Below are positions 45,524 through 54,976 of a stretch of 64,000 nt of DNA, one piece after another. Source of the stretch: Spirochaetaceae bacterium bin103 (GTDB lineage: Bacteria; Spirochaetota; Spirochaetia; SZUA-6; Bin103). Under the pieces are notes generated by a model. That model saw only the letters and a program-made list of their open reading frames with translations, ran no database searches and was not told the DNA's origin. The stretch spans positions 1 to 64,000 of the forward strand of contig MPNH01000002.1 of the NCBI GenBank assembly GCA_002238925.1, written 5' to 3'. Position numbers and translations under genes: made by a program. Every line of letters starts with the position of its first letter. Positions within the stretch are counted from its first letter, which is position 1.

Positions 45524-46963
45524 CTATCGTTGCTCGGCGAATTCGATTGTAGGAAATTCTACTACGCCGCCAGACGTGCCGAAAATCGCTGCCCTGCACG
45601 ATGCTGCGAAGCCTGGATCCCGCACATTCTCCAAGACTCTCGCCACCTCGAACAAGTCACACGTACGAACCAAAGCCGTTCCGTTTCTCTTAGCGGCTGT
45701 CATACACTTAGCGGTAAAGTGTTCAGCGGGTCTATCACCCGGAGAAGAAAGACGAAAAGCGTTCCCAAACAGAATTCCCTTTGCTGGCTGAAAAACCTCC
45801 TCACGCGCAAAATCTTCATGAATATTGACCTCGAGCTGCCTCATCTTATCTATACTTATCGCCTTTCTATCCCGTCCTTCCGCCTCACCAATACAACGTC
45901 CTTCGGCACATTCCAATACTGCATCGAATTCAGAGTCCGAGCTACGGTAATTGTTTGCTTTAAAGCCCATGAGTCTCATAGCGTTAAGAACAGCGCCCTC
46001 CAATCTGTGGCCTTGCTCAAATAGCAGTTGTCTAAGACACCCGGCATCTTGCAGTTGCTCCCTAACCGCTCTCTGCATCTTCTCGAGCCGATAGATTTCG
46101 GATGTGATTCCAAGGAGTTGTTCTGAAAGCGCGGTCTCCTTTTTGGTTCTATATCGGTCATCGAGGGCCCATTGAGGCTCAGGCGTAGCTTCACGTTGCC
46201 CCCGTAGTGCCTGTTCCAGAGATTCAAGGACGCGGAGATATTTCTTTCCCCATACTATGCCCTCTGGGCTCCACTCTTCCTCATCATAGTCTTCTATAGA
46301 AATCTCGTCGTCTTCTTCATCGCGTTCGTCGGTAAAGAACTCTGGAGCATGGAAGTCTATCCATGGCAATGCCACCAAGACTCCACCGCTCTTGAAACGC
46401 AGGATTGTCCCTACGGCCCGCCCGCCGTTCCGTGTGACTATACTGGCCTTCAATGTATCTGATTCCTCCAAATGGACACGATACCTGCTGACACCAGCAT
46501 AGGTTTCCCAGTACTCCTTCAAAACATTTCCTCTTGGGTGGAGAATCATGGAGGTTCCTTCAGATCTTACAATCGGTGAGGAGAACGGCACGGAACGATA
46601 GTTTGACAAGAGACTCACAATGTTTTGAGTGACGCGGTTTCTTCCGGTACCAGAATACTTTCTATCTCCCGTTCTAACGTACACTTCTTTCAAGTCGTTC
46701 ATCATCAAGAACACCGTCTTTCCAGCGTCTAGATAAGCAGTAATCTCTCTACGCCAGTGAGTCACCGAGTCCTGAAGGAGGAAGGAAGGGGCATCTGCTA
46801 GTGATGGTTTTCCTCGGTAATAGCTGGGAGTGTAATCGTATTGCAGTTCAGGACTGAATACTACGAAGTCAGCATCTAGCAGGGAAGCTCGTGAATTGAA
46901 CGAGACGTATTGTCCGAATCCGCCAGGGATCTTGCATGCCACCGAAAACACCGTCTTCTTCAT
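45524..46963 (-). CDS. Putative PD-(D/E)XK-like nuclease of unknown defence family
   Basis: 479 aa. The N-terminal ~200 residues (VFSVACKIPGGFGQYVSF, LLDADFVVFSPE, AYLDAGKTVFLMMNDL) look like an alpha/beta domain of unknown type; an acidic linker (DERDEEDDEISIEDYDEE) and a coiled coil follow (~260-300, LSEQLLGITSEIYRLEKMQR). Residues ~320-390 resemble a restriction-like nuclease core: LNAMRLMGFKANN, SEFDAVLE, then GEAEGRDRKAISIDKMRQLE, with E-A-E in place of E-x-K. It is low in GC compared with the chromosome and lies between a broken CBS-HEPN gene and an IS. Family not named; nuclease call is inferred from pattern. Confidence 0.6.
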   Translation of the reverse strand: MKKTVFSVACKIPGGFGQYVSFNSRASLLDADFVVFSPELQYDYTPSYYRGKPSLADAPSFLLQDSVTHWRREITAYLDAGKTVFLMMNDLKEVYVRTGDRKYSGTGRNRVTQNIVSLLSNYRSVPFSSPIVRSEGTSMILHPRGNVLKEYWETYAGVSRYRVHLEESDTLKASIVTRNGGRAVGTILRFKSGGVLVALPWIDFHAPEFFTDERDEEDDEISIEDYDEEEWSPEGIVWGKKYLRVLESLEQALRGQREATPEPQWALDDRYRTKKETALSEQLLGITSEIYRLEKMQRAVREQLQDAGCLRQLLFEQGHRLEGAVLNAMRLMGFKANNYRSSDSEFDAVLECAEGRCIGEAEGRDRKAISIDKMRQLEVNIHEDFAREEVFQPAKGILFGNAFRLSSPGDRPAEHFTAKCMTAAKRNGTALVRTCDLFEVARVLENVRDPGFAASCRAAIFGTSGGVVEFPTIEFAEQR

Positions 46964-47161
46964 TATCTACGCCATATCTAACCGAATGGAGTCACTACGT
47001 TGTACCGGGACAATGAGACGGTCATCCAATTCAATCAATTCGCGTTCTTCCTAACCCAAATTAAGCGATAGCGATCCGGAGTGTAGAAAGAAATCCTCCT
47101 AAGTGCTTTACTGGGAAGTAAGTCAGACAACCCTGTTGGGCACGAAGGAGGATGCAACTAG

Positions 47162-48646
47162 ATGCAATTCCAGGTTCACGAAAATGACGATGCTTGTCAA
47201 CCAGCGGCACAGTACAGGAACCCGCCAGTGGTGGTCCAGGAGCATCACGGCGCGCCGCTGCTGAACTGCTCAGGGTTGGTGTTGATGCGGCAACTCATGG
47301 AACGGCTCGGCGTGGCGCGTGCAATCGACGCCGGCGTACGCGTGCTGCGGCGCTGCAAGTGGTACCGGGAATCGGATCATATCCTGACCCTGATCTACAG
47401 CATGCTCAGTGGTGGCAGCCGGCTGCACGATGTCAACCGGTTGGGTCAAGATGAAGCGCTGAAGCGAGTGTTGGGCAGCGACCGCATACCGCACGCCACC
47501 ACGATCGGCAAGTTCCTGTGGCGGTTTGGCGACGACGAGCACGACAAACAGCGGCTGGGACTAGCGGAGTTACGGGAAACGAGTGAGGCGGTACAGCAGG
47601 ATGCGTTCGCGCTGCTGCCGCGAGAGCGGCGCAAAGTAGCAACGCTGGATTGGGACTCATCGATCCATGAGGTATATGGGCAGAAGAAGGAAGGGGCGGA
47701 CTTTGCGTACGACAATACGTGGAGCTACAGCGCCTTGTACGGGACCCTTGCCGAGACCGGAGATGTGCTCTATCTGGGGCTGCGGGAAGGCCATCGGTAC
47801 ACCAGCTATGGGACCAAGGAAGTGCTGCCGGGAACGATCGACCGGGTGAGCAAGCACTTTCGGCAGGTGCGGATGCGCGCCGACAGCGGCTACTACAACC
47901 AAGCGTTGGTGAACATATGCGAGCAGCGGGGAGTGGAGTTCTTCATCGTCGCCAAGCAGCACAGGAACCTGATGAACGCCCTGCGCGAGATCCCGGACAG
48001 AGAGTGGAGATCATTTGCTCACAGTGACTTACAGGCCGGTGACCGGGGCCGGCGCCGGCGGCGGCGACGCGCCAACCTGAAACGGAAGATAGCGATACGG
48101 CGCAAACCCGACTCCCGGTTCAAAGGAGCGCCGGAGATAGCCGGCATGATGTTCAAGCCGACAAGCTGGAAGAAAGCACGCCGGTACGTGATCAAACGGA
48201 CGCCGATTGTGGACAAGGACGACCAGCAATTATATCTGGATGACGGGCTGCGCCGGTACGCCTACTGGATCGTGGTGAGCAACTCGAAGCGCAGCAACGA
48301 GCAAGTGTTGCGAATCGCGCAGGGCCGTGGCAACCAGGAAAACCTCATCAAGGACTTCAAGTACGGGCTCGGTCTGGCGCATATACCGACCGGCACGCTG
48401 GCGGCGAATCAAGCCTACTTCATGATCGCGGCACTGGCTTGGAACTTGAAGACGTGGCTATTGAATCTGCTGGACGTCGGGGATGGCGCGGTGATGCGGT
48501 TCCAGCGCTTTCGGTATCAGTGGATCTGGCAAGCCGGGGTGGTCGCAAAGAGCGCCCGCAACACCGTCGTTCTGAAACTGCCGGCGGGTGACTATTTCCA
48601 GCGTTTTGGTGTCGCTATGAGTCGATTGGCGATTCTCCCACGATAA
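47162..48646 (+). mobile_element. IS1380-family insertion sequence (minimum extent = transposase)
   Basis: The element is recognised from its transposase. Exact ends are not resolved: CCTCC occurs outward at 47095 and, inverted, at 48743-48747, but the similarity does not extend clearly beyond five bases, so I do not claim terminal repeats or a target duplication. Flanks outside are defence-type genes and debris. Confidence 0.7.
47162..48646 (+). CDS. IS1380-family DDE transposase
   Basis: 494 aa transposase catalysing cut-and-paste movement. DDE residues are visible: D in ATLDWDSSIHEVYG, D in VRMRADSGYYNQAL, and E in QGRGNQENLIKDFKYGLGL, in the IS1380 arrangement with the NQEN-LIKD block. 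An arginine-rich stretch (DRGRRRRRRRANLKRK) sits between the second and third residues. The ribosome-binding site AAGGAGG lies before the ATG. The frame is intact, so the element may be active. GC content is higher than in the gene before it. Confidence 0.93.
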   Translation: MQFQVHENDDACQPAAQYRNPPVVVQEHHGAPLLNCSGLVLMRQLMERLGVARAIDAGVRVLRRCKWYRESDHILTLIYSMLSGGSRLHDVNRLGQDEALKRVLGSDRIPHATTIGKFLWRFGDDEHDKQRLGLAELRETSEAVQQDAFALLPRERRKVATLDWDSSIHEVYGQKKEGADFAYDNTWSYSALYGTLAETGDVLYLGLREGHRYTSYGTKEVLPGTIDRVSKHFRQVRMRADSGYYNQALVNICEQRGVEFFIVAKQHRNLMNALREIPDREWRSFAHSDLQAGDRGRRRRRRRANLKRKIAIRRKPDSRFKGAPEIAGMMFKPTSWKKARRYVIKRTPIVDKDDQQLYLDDGLRRYAYWIVVSNSKRSNEQVLRIAQGRGNQENLIKDFKYGLGLAHIPTGTLAANQAYFMIAALAWNLKTWLLNLLDVGDGAVMRFQRFRYQWIWQAGVVAKSARNTVVLKLPAGDYFQRFGVAMSRLAILPR

Positions 48647-49056
48647 CGGACAACGAACTGCTCCGCCGCAGGGAGTAGTATGTCCCGAGAGCCACTCTGA
48701 TGGTGCAATCGGTCCTCGGTTACGCTCAAACGACGATCTCTGGGAGGCCACAAGCGCATCAGTTAAGCCGAATCGGGACCGCGGACCGACCCGCGACATC
48801 TCGAACTCCAAAATCGCCAACTTTCCTCCCCTATTCGACTGTCCTTGTGACCTAGTCGACCGCCGAGTCGCTTAATCTGGGTCCTAACATGGATACAGAC
48901 GGTGCGTCATCCCCGTCCACGAGATCGAGGAGATACGCTACTTCCAGCGAACGGCCGCGACGGTGAAGTACCGACTTGGTGCGCGCTGGCCGATTTCGTA
49001 GCCGGCGTGGAGCGCAACCATAGTAGTAGTAGTAGCATAGCTCGGGAGAAAGGTTT
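48647..49056. other. Downstream flank of the IS, no gene seen
   Basis: About 410 bases between the transposase stop and a short protein remnant. It should contain the right end of the IS, and beyond it unassigned sequence. Reading frames are short or interrupted and show no known family. Confidence 0.4.
49021..49035. repeat. TAG microsatellite (five copies)
   Basis: Five perfect TAG triplets at 49021-49035 encode a run of serines in the plus frame that continues into the downstream protein remnant. Such triplet tracts are rare in this GC-rich DNA and prone to slippage. Confidence 0.6.
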
Positions 49057-49159
49057 AGGGTCGTTCCACTCCGAATTGCAGGAAATGAGGGATGCCCTGT
49101 GCGTAGTGGAAGGCGACATAAGAGAGGCCGTCAAGCGTCGAATGGGAGTTGGGGACTAG
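49057..49159 (+). pseudogene. Remnant of small protein, shared C-terminal module (copy 1)
   Basis: The plus frame ends with LQEMRDALCVVEGDIREAVK then RRMGVGD and a TAG stop at 49159. A diverged copy, LQEMRDDLGVVEGDVREDVK, occurs at about 55650-55726. The frame is open back to a GTG at 48902 but has no recognisable start or family, so only the conserved end is treated as a remnant. It overlaps the 3' end of the opposite-strand ATPase gene. Confidence 0.4.
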
Positions 49160-50387
49160 CCCCCCGGTGGTGCCACAACCGGACCGTGAAGCGGTGCTCG
49201 TCTTCGATGAGGTCCGGATCGGTCCCGTTGTGGGCGCGCATTCCTGGAATAATCTTGTTCCTTACGCCCATGCCGCGCGCATCCACGTAGCCGTAGTCAC
49301 GCATGACGTTGACCAGCGTCTGGTTGCGGGCATAGCGCAGACCGGACATCATACCCTCCGGAGTAACGGTGTTGGGAAGGCGTCCCGGGCTCGTGACCTC
49401 GAGTCGGTCCGAGAAGATGGAAAGCATGACGTCGGTTCCCGCTATGCTGTAATCGCGGTGAACGAGCGCGTTGACGATGGTTTCACGCATCACCGCTTCG
49501 GGATACTCCCAGCGATCCCTTCGGCGCGCTCCCTCCAAACGGGCTGAAGGGGTCGTGTTGCGACACACGAAGTCCCAGGCCTGATCGACTAGGCCCGGCT
49601 CCACCAGGGAGCCGTCGGAAACGCCCAGTGGTGTGAGAGGGCCGGTCAGAGTCTCGTCCGCACGAGTTGCGTAGTCCGGCTCAGTGCCGAGGTAGCAGAC
49701 CGCTCTGACACCTGATTGCGGCAGAAACCGGCGCGGGTTCTTTCCGAACAAGAGCATGCCGTCGACCGTGGCGGAAGGCTGCTCGATTGCCGTCGTCGCC
49801 AGGTCGAGATTCAGGAGCAGTGTCTGCCAGCCGTCGGCATCGCCGATCTCCGGAGCGTCGCCTCCCAGGATACGGGTAAAGTAGTCCCGCAACCGACGAA
49901 AGTCGAACGTATCGAGTCCAGTGCCTAGCACCGGCTTCAACCCGTACTGAAGCCTTCCGGACAGTTGGTAGAGGCGTTCCTCTTCTTCGCGGGTGGCGTC
50001 GCGGGTCGTCGTTCCCACGCGCACCTTCGTGATCCACGCAGACCCGCGCTTGACCTTGTAGGGCTTGTCCGGAGCGTTCGCCGGAAGCGACACAATGCCA
50101 ACGGACTTGCCCGCCTTCCAATCGATTGTCTCCCAATACGGGATCGTCGCCGGCTGCACGTGCGTACGGGCCACCTCCATGACCCACTCCTCGGCGGCTC
50201 CCCGATCCCTGGTAAGGCCGGATACGGTTTCGTCGTCCTCCACGCCGAGTAGAATGTGTCCACCGTTCAGGTTCAACAGGCCCACAATCTCACGGGCCAA
50301 CCGCTCCGAGGACACGTCGTCCCGCTTGAACTCCACACCCGAGTTCTCGCGGTTACGAATCAACTCCATGAGCTCAGTCTTGTTCAT
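49131..50387 (-). CDS. AlbA/Schlafen-type ATP-binding protein
   Basis: 418 aa. The N-terminal ~130 residues are an AlbA_2 (Schlafen-like) domain: SGVEFKRDDVSSERLAREIV and LNLNGGHILLGVEDD are hallmarks. The C-terminal half is a GHKL ATPase-like module: MRETIVNALVHRDYSI with the N-box, VMLSIFSDRLEVTSPGRLP and GMGVRNKIIPGM. Such proteins are annotated as transcriptional regulators or helicase-like, and are frequent in defence islands. It begins nine bases after the PHP-SMC gene stop and is the last gene of that operon. Confidence 0.88.
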   Translation of the reverse strand: MNKTELMELIRNRENSGVEFKRDDVSSERLAREIVGLLNLNGGHILLGVEDDETVSGLTRDRGAAEEWVMEVARTHVQPATIPYWETIDWKAGKSVGIVSLPANAPDKPYKVKRGSAWITKVRVGTTTRDATREEEERLYQLSGRLQYGLKPVLGTGLDTFDFRRLRDYFTRILGGDAPEIGDADGWQTLLLNLDLATTAIEQPSATVDGMLLFGKNPRRFLPQSGVRAVCYLGTEPDYATRADETLTGPLTPLGVSDGSLVEPGLVDQAWDFVCRNTTPSARLEGARRRDRWEYPEAVMRETIVNALVHRDYSIAGTDVMLSIFSDRLEVTSPGRLPNTVTPEGMMSGLRYARNQTLVNVMRDYGYVDARGMGVRNKIIPGMRAHNGTDPDLIEDEHRFTVRLWHHRGASPQLPFDA

Positions 50388-50396
50388 CAGAATCTC

Positions 50397-53075
50397 TCAG
50401 AATCCGTACTTGACACGCCTCTTCTCGAAGGCTTCCCTGCCGCCTTCAAGCAACTCCTCTACGAGCTCGCGAACGGGTTTGGCGTCGATCGAACCCGCGT
50501 GCTCAGGCGCGATGCGTGCATTCCCATCGTCGGCTTCGCCAGAGGCGGTGAGCCCGAGAATCAGCTCGGCGTCGCCAAGCACCGGGATATTGGGGTTGTG
50601 GGTGGAGAAGACGAACTGCCTTCGACGCTTTTCGGTGCGCATCCTGGGGACTACACCCTCGGTGATGAAGCGGTTGTCAAGGTCGTCCTCCGGCTGGTCA
50701 ACGATCAAGGGCGCGTCGGACTCAAGTAGTAGGAGCAGCAGTACGGCCGTCGCTTTCTGCCCGGTCGACAGATCCTTCAGCTCCTGCCATAAAGGTAGCT
50801 CACCCGCCGGGCCGGTGTTGAGTCGGATAGCCGTAGTGGACGGCAATTCCAACTCTTCGACACGCATCAAGGTGTCTTCGGACGCCTCCGCAAGCCGCTT
50901 CGCTTGGGCGGCTGTCACCGAATAGAGAGACTCAACCGCGTCGGATCCCTTCCTGCAACTGGCGACGAATTCCGGTAGAGAAAAGCCCTCCAGCTTCGCA
51001 AGAGTCTCGATCGCTTCCGACAGCCGCCCACCGACCTCTGCGCGGAGGAGCTTCCACAAGGGCTGTCGATCTCCGCCGGCGGTTACCTCCACCTGGACAC
51101 GGTTCCGAAGCTTCCTGCCGACATTCCTCGCCGCTCGGTCGAGAAGCCGAAACTCCGCGGCCTTGAGTTCTTCCCACTCGGTCAGAAGTTCCCGCCGACG
51201 GGTCAGGTGCTCCTCATACAGTCGTTCAAGGAGTAACCGCCGCTCTTGTAACGGACGCAGACTCTCGATCTGGCTTCGCAGGCGGATAAACTCCTCGCCG
51301 TCGACCGCGCCCCTTCGGAGTTCGCGAAGTATCTTCTCGTAGGCGTCCTGGACGGTGTCCCTGCGCTCCCCCCAACGGGACCGCACATCAGCCACCTCCG
51401 CCTCCGCTCGTTGCAGCGCACTACCAAACCCCCGTGCTACCTCTTCCAGATCGCTGCTCAAGCGTTCGAAGACCGCATCGGCGGCGGATAGAATCTCCTT
51501 TCCCGGCAGATCTTCCAGTGCTCTCGACGACAAGAACGCCCGATCGAGGGGCAGTTCCTGGCGCAAGTTGTCCAGGGATCCCCGAAGCGGCGCCAAGCGT
51601 TCGGGAATCGAGTCGAGCACCCTTTGTTCGCGTACCAGCAGGCTTCGCTCCCGAAGCCGTTCCTCCAGCCCGGCCTCCCGGTAGCGCTGCAGAGTCTCCT
51701 CCAGACGTGGTAGAGTCGCGAGACGCTCGTCGACTTGGCCTGCTTCCGCGGTCACGTCGAGGATCGCTCGTCTCGTCTTCTCGAGCTCGCGTCGGACATC
51801 CGCCTTACGCCTGGTGAGAGTCTGATCCCGTTCGACGAAGCGGTCCAATAACCGAGTCAGCTTCTGTCCGCTTCTGGTGAGCTCCGAGATTTCGTGCTGC
51901 CCGTACACCTCAATACGCGGGAGGATGTCGTTGGGGTGCAGATTGGATACTTGACCATCTTCGTCGCGCACCACGGGGGGGTTCGGCACGGTACGCTCGA
52001 TTAGGTACTCGCGCCGTGCCGGATGATGGCGACGCACCCGGAGCGAGACCTTCGTCCCGCCGCGCAGCACATGGCGCACGATACCCTGATGTGCCTTGCC
52101 CGCTTCGTCTCCAATGCAGTCGAGTTCCAGCACGTAGCGCAAACTCTCTATGATCGTGGATTTCCCGGCGCCGCGCCCACCGATCAACACGTTGAGGTGG
52201 GGATTCAAGTACATCTCCACCCCACCGAGAAACCCGCCCTCCCATGCGAGACTGACCAGCTCGGGATGCTCGTTTGGCTCCGGGGCGCCGGTTGCAGAAT
52301 TGAGACCGATGCGTGACTTCGGATCCAGAAACGCCTGCCGCAGGCCCTCAATGCTAACGTCGGACATCTTGATCGAACACGTTGCCGCACGGTCGTCCAG
52401 ATCCTCGGGTGCGTTGACGTCCTTGGCGTTGACCACCGCCAACGCCTGCCGCTCGTCGGCAGGATGAGATCTGCAGTGTTCCCTATTCTTGTTCTCGACG
52501 ATCGCACGCAGATCCTGAGGTAGGTCCTTGATGCCACCAGGAATCTGAATCGCAAGAAGGTTGGGATCTCGCCATGCGTTGATCCGGGCCTGCCCCGAGA
52601 GAACCTTGAGCAAGCCTCCCTTTGTAGTTGCATGTGCCGCTATCGTGATTCCCCGTTGTGTTTGGACAATTTCGAGAATGGCCTCGAGGCTACGATTCGA
52701 CGGGTCTGCGGAGGGTTCGGTGCCGCGGATTCCGAACTCGCCGAGAAACCTCCCAAGTTGCTCCTGACCGGTATTCGGCGGGTAGATGCACAGGACGTGT
52801 ATGCCCTCGGAGGAGGTAAGCTCGAATCCGGGAAAGATCGTGATTCCGGACCGCTCGGCGAACTGCCGAAACACGGGTACGCCACTCACGCTGTTGTGAT
52901 CGGTAATAGCCATCACAAAGACATCAAGTTCCGCAGCTTTGGTCACCATCGCCTCCGCATGTGATTCGGTGTCGCCAGCGGATGCCTGCCCGCGAAACGT
53001 CTCTCCATAGTGATGCGGATTCACCTGCAGCGCGCAACGATAGAACACCGCGCCGGCGGGGCGCCGGGTGCTCAT
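50397..53075 (-). CDS. PHP-phosphoesterase/SMC-like ATPase fusion (TrlF-like)
   Basis: 892 aa. The first ~250 residues are a PHP domain: NPHHYGETFRG, VMAITDHNSVSGV, FPGFELTSSEGIHVL and AAHATTKGG supply metal ligands. An SMC/RecN-type ATPase follows: Walker A IGGRGAGKSTIIE near 296-308, Q-containing RIEVYGQHEISEL, a long coiled-coil region (about 420-690), signature LSTGQKATAVL, Walker B LIVDQPEDDLD near 790 and FSTHNPNIPVLG. This matches proteins named TrlF-like AAA ATPases, suggesting nucleic-acid cleavage gated by ATP. The gene overlaps the restored end of the upstream DUF499-like gene by four bases. Function experimentally unknown to me. Confidence 0.85.
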   Translation of the reverse strand: MSTRRPAGAVFYRCALQVNPHHYGETFRGQASAGDTESHAEAMVTKAAELDVFVMAITDHNSVSGVPVFRQFAERSGITIFPGFELTSSEGIHVLCIYPPNTGQEQLGRFLGEFGIRGTEPSADPSNRSLEAILEIVQTQRGITIAAHATTKGGLLKVLSGQARINAWRDPNLLAIQIPGGIKDLPQDLRAIVENKNREHCRSHPADERQALAVVNAKDVNAPEDLDDRAATCSIKMSDVSIEGLRQAFLDPKSRIGLNSATGAPEPNEHPELVSLAWEGGFLGGVEMYLNPHLNVLIGGRGAGKSTIIESLRYVLELDCIGDEAGKAHQGIVRHVLRGGTKVSLRVRRHHPARREYLIERTVPNPPVVRDEDGQVSNLHPNDILPRIEVYGQHEISELTRSGQKLTRLLDRFVERDQTLTRRKADVRRELEKTRRAILDVTAEAGQVDERLATLPRLEETLQRYREAGLEERLRERSLLVREQRVLDSIPERLAPLRGSLDNLRQELPLDRAFLSSRALEDLPGKEILSAADAVFERLSSDLEEVARGFGSALQRAEAEVADVRSRWGERRDTVQDAYEKILRELRRGAVDGEEFIRLRSQIESLRPLQERRLLLERLYEEHLTRRRELLTEWEELKAAEFRLLDRAARNVGRKLRNRVQVEVTAGGDRQPLWKLLRAEVGGRLSEAIETLAKLEGFSLPEFVASCRKGSDAVESLYSVTAAQAKRLAEASEDTLMRVEELELPSTTAIRLNTGPAGELPLWQELKDLSTGQKATAVLLLLLLESDAPLIVDQPEDDLDNRFITEGVVPRMRTEKRRRQFVFSTHNPNIPVLGDAELILGLTASGEADDGNARIAPEHAGSIDAKPVRELVEELLEGGREAFEKRRVKYGF

Positions 53076-54881
53076 CGCTCTCCCTCGTGTTCCTGGACTC
53101 GAACCCGGTCGGCCAAGCCGAGGTCATTCAGAATCTGCTTTACGTCTTCCATCAGGTTACCCGCAGACCGTGCGTCGACGGTCGCCAAGATCTCGACACT
53201 CGTGGTAAGTTCCTTCGCCGAACGCAGCTTTGGCAACAGCTTGATGCCGATCCGGTTCCACACCTCGTGGGGGAGCGGTCCCGGAAAGCAGGAGGGTGGT
53301 CTCGGGATGCGGTCCCAGCTCCGGCTCAGGTCCCGGTTCAGGTTCCGGGCCGGGGCTTGGAGCAGGCCCGGGTTGGGGATCGGACGGTATCTCCGGCTTC
53401 GTTTTGAGCTGTTCGGCGTTTGTCTTGGTCAACAGGAACACGTTCGAGTCGAACGCCACCTCTTCCGGCGCGAGTGGCTCCGCGTACCACAACCGGTCGA
53501 AGCGGCCGTCCTCACCACGGCCGGATGCAAACCCGAACTCACCGCTGGCCACGAACGCCATGATCTGCCGACGCAGGATGGCGTCAGGATCGATCAGCCG
53601 CGTAAGCGCGCCGTTGAGAAAGCTCTGGCGCAGACTGGTGAGCGGCCACTCGCCGACATGCTTGAGTGCCGGCGGCCAATTGCGGCCGAGGTAACCGGCG
53701 CCGACCGACTCGTTCAACAGAGCCTCGGTCTTCAGCACGCTGATGACGCGGCCGCACATCGTCTCGCCGGCGCTGGCGTGGCCCGCGCCGAGGTCGATGA
53801 TCTTGAGCCCGTGGCGCTCCCGGGTGTCGGCCAGCGCCACGAAGCGGTAGCCGGCCCACACCTCTTCTTTGGCCGCTTCGTGCGCCTCCTTCACCTGCGC
53901 TTGGACCCCGTAGCGCTCCGCGCGGTCGTATTCCGCACCGAGGATGCCTTCGGCCAACTCGCGGGAAACGCGCTGCCAGGCGAGCCACACCCCGACCTTG
54001 CGGCGCAACTCGCGGCCCGGCTTACGCGCACACCACACCAGCGAGCCCGGATACAGCCGTGGCGACTCGCCCCGTCGCGTGGTCCAGCTACTGACCCGAT
54101 CGACAACTTGGCTGCTATCATTCCACTCGTCATCGGGATCGAGAACGATATGCGTGAGGCGCGGCGTGTCCTGCACCGCGGTGCTCTCCTGCGGGAAAAA
54201 CACCGCCGGTAGCGTGACGCCCGCCTTAAACTCGGTTTCCACCATCTTGCGTAGCGCCGGCTTGATCTCCGTGTCCTCGTCGAGGTATGCCCGCCGGTCG
54301 CTGACCACCTTCTTCAAGGTCGCCTGATGATGGATGCGGTAGCCGTCCGTGCCGACCTTGCGCAGGAAGAAGCCGGATTCCTCCAGCGCAGTCGCGGCGT
54401 TGTCGATGGTCGTCGTGTCGACGTCGGGCTCGCCGAGTGCGAAACGCAGTTCAGGGAGATGGGCCACCTTGTCGACCTGACCGCCGGACGACTTGAACAG
54501 GATGGCGGCGATGGTCAGACTTGCGATGTCGTCCACCGTCAGCGTTACCCGCCGGAAACGCTCCGATCGGCGGCCGACCAATCCCGCAACCCAGACACCC
54601 GTCCCATTCGCACGCACGGTCTCCACCAGCATGGGCTCGCTGAACATTGGACCATTCAAGATCTGCCCTTCCCGAAGGGCAGGTGCCGGTCTCACCATCA
54701 ACGGCCAACTACCGGCTTTTTGGAACGGCTGCAACTCGAAGACGTAACCCACCTGATGTCGTCCAGGCAGAGGGTGAATCGGAAACAGTCCGTGGTCAAC
54801 CCAGCGGTTCACGGTCGTCCGCAAGGAGGCTCGGTCGGCGGAATCCACGTGAGACAGCAATCTTTGGCGTGCATCGAACAT
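53072..54881 (-). pseudogene. DUF499-like protein: C-terminal half, frameshifted
   Basis: The frame from ATG 54881 covers what resembles the C-terminal half of DUF499 ATPase-like proteins of anti-phage loci (ALREGQILNGPMFSEP, GTGVWVAGLVGRRSERF, VDKVAHLPELRFALGEPD, SPRLYPGSLVWCARKPG, LKIIDLGAGHASAGET, EEVAFDSNVFLLTK). The N-terminal ATPase half is absent. After a Pro/Glu/Gly-rich linker the frame breaks in five G residues (53269-53273, plus strand); deleting one restores TAPHEVWNRIGIKLLPKL through to the stop at 53072, which overlaps the next start by ATGA. Truncated remnant with a recent or artefactual frameshift. DUF499 naming is from recalled sequence pattern. Confidence 0.7.
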
Positions 54882-54976
54882 GCGACTACAATGACCGCGG
54901 TGCGCGCGGTTGGTGTGGTTGATGAATCACCGGTGGATCGGTAGGCTTGGTCTGCCACGAGGGAGGCCCCGCCACC

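Noticed and set aside
47095..48747. CCTCC ends as terminal inverted repeats of the IS
   Set aside because: Only five bases match outward and inward; not enough to define the element boundaries.
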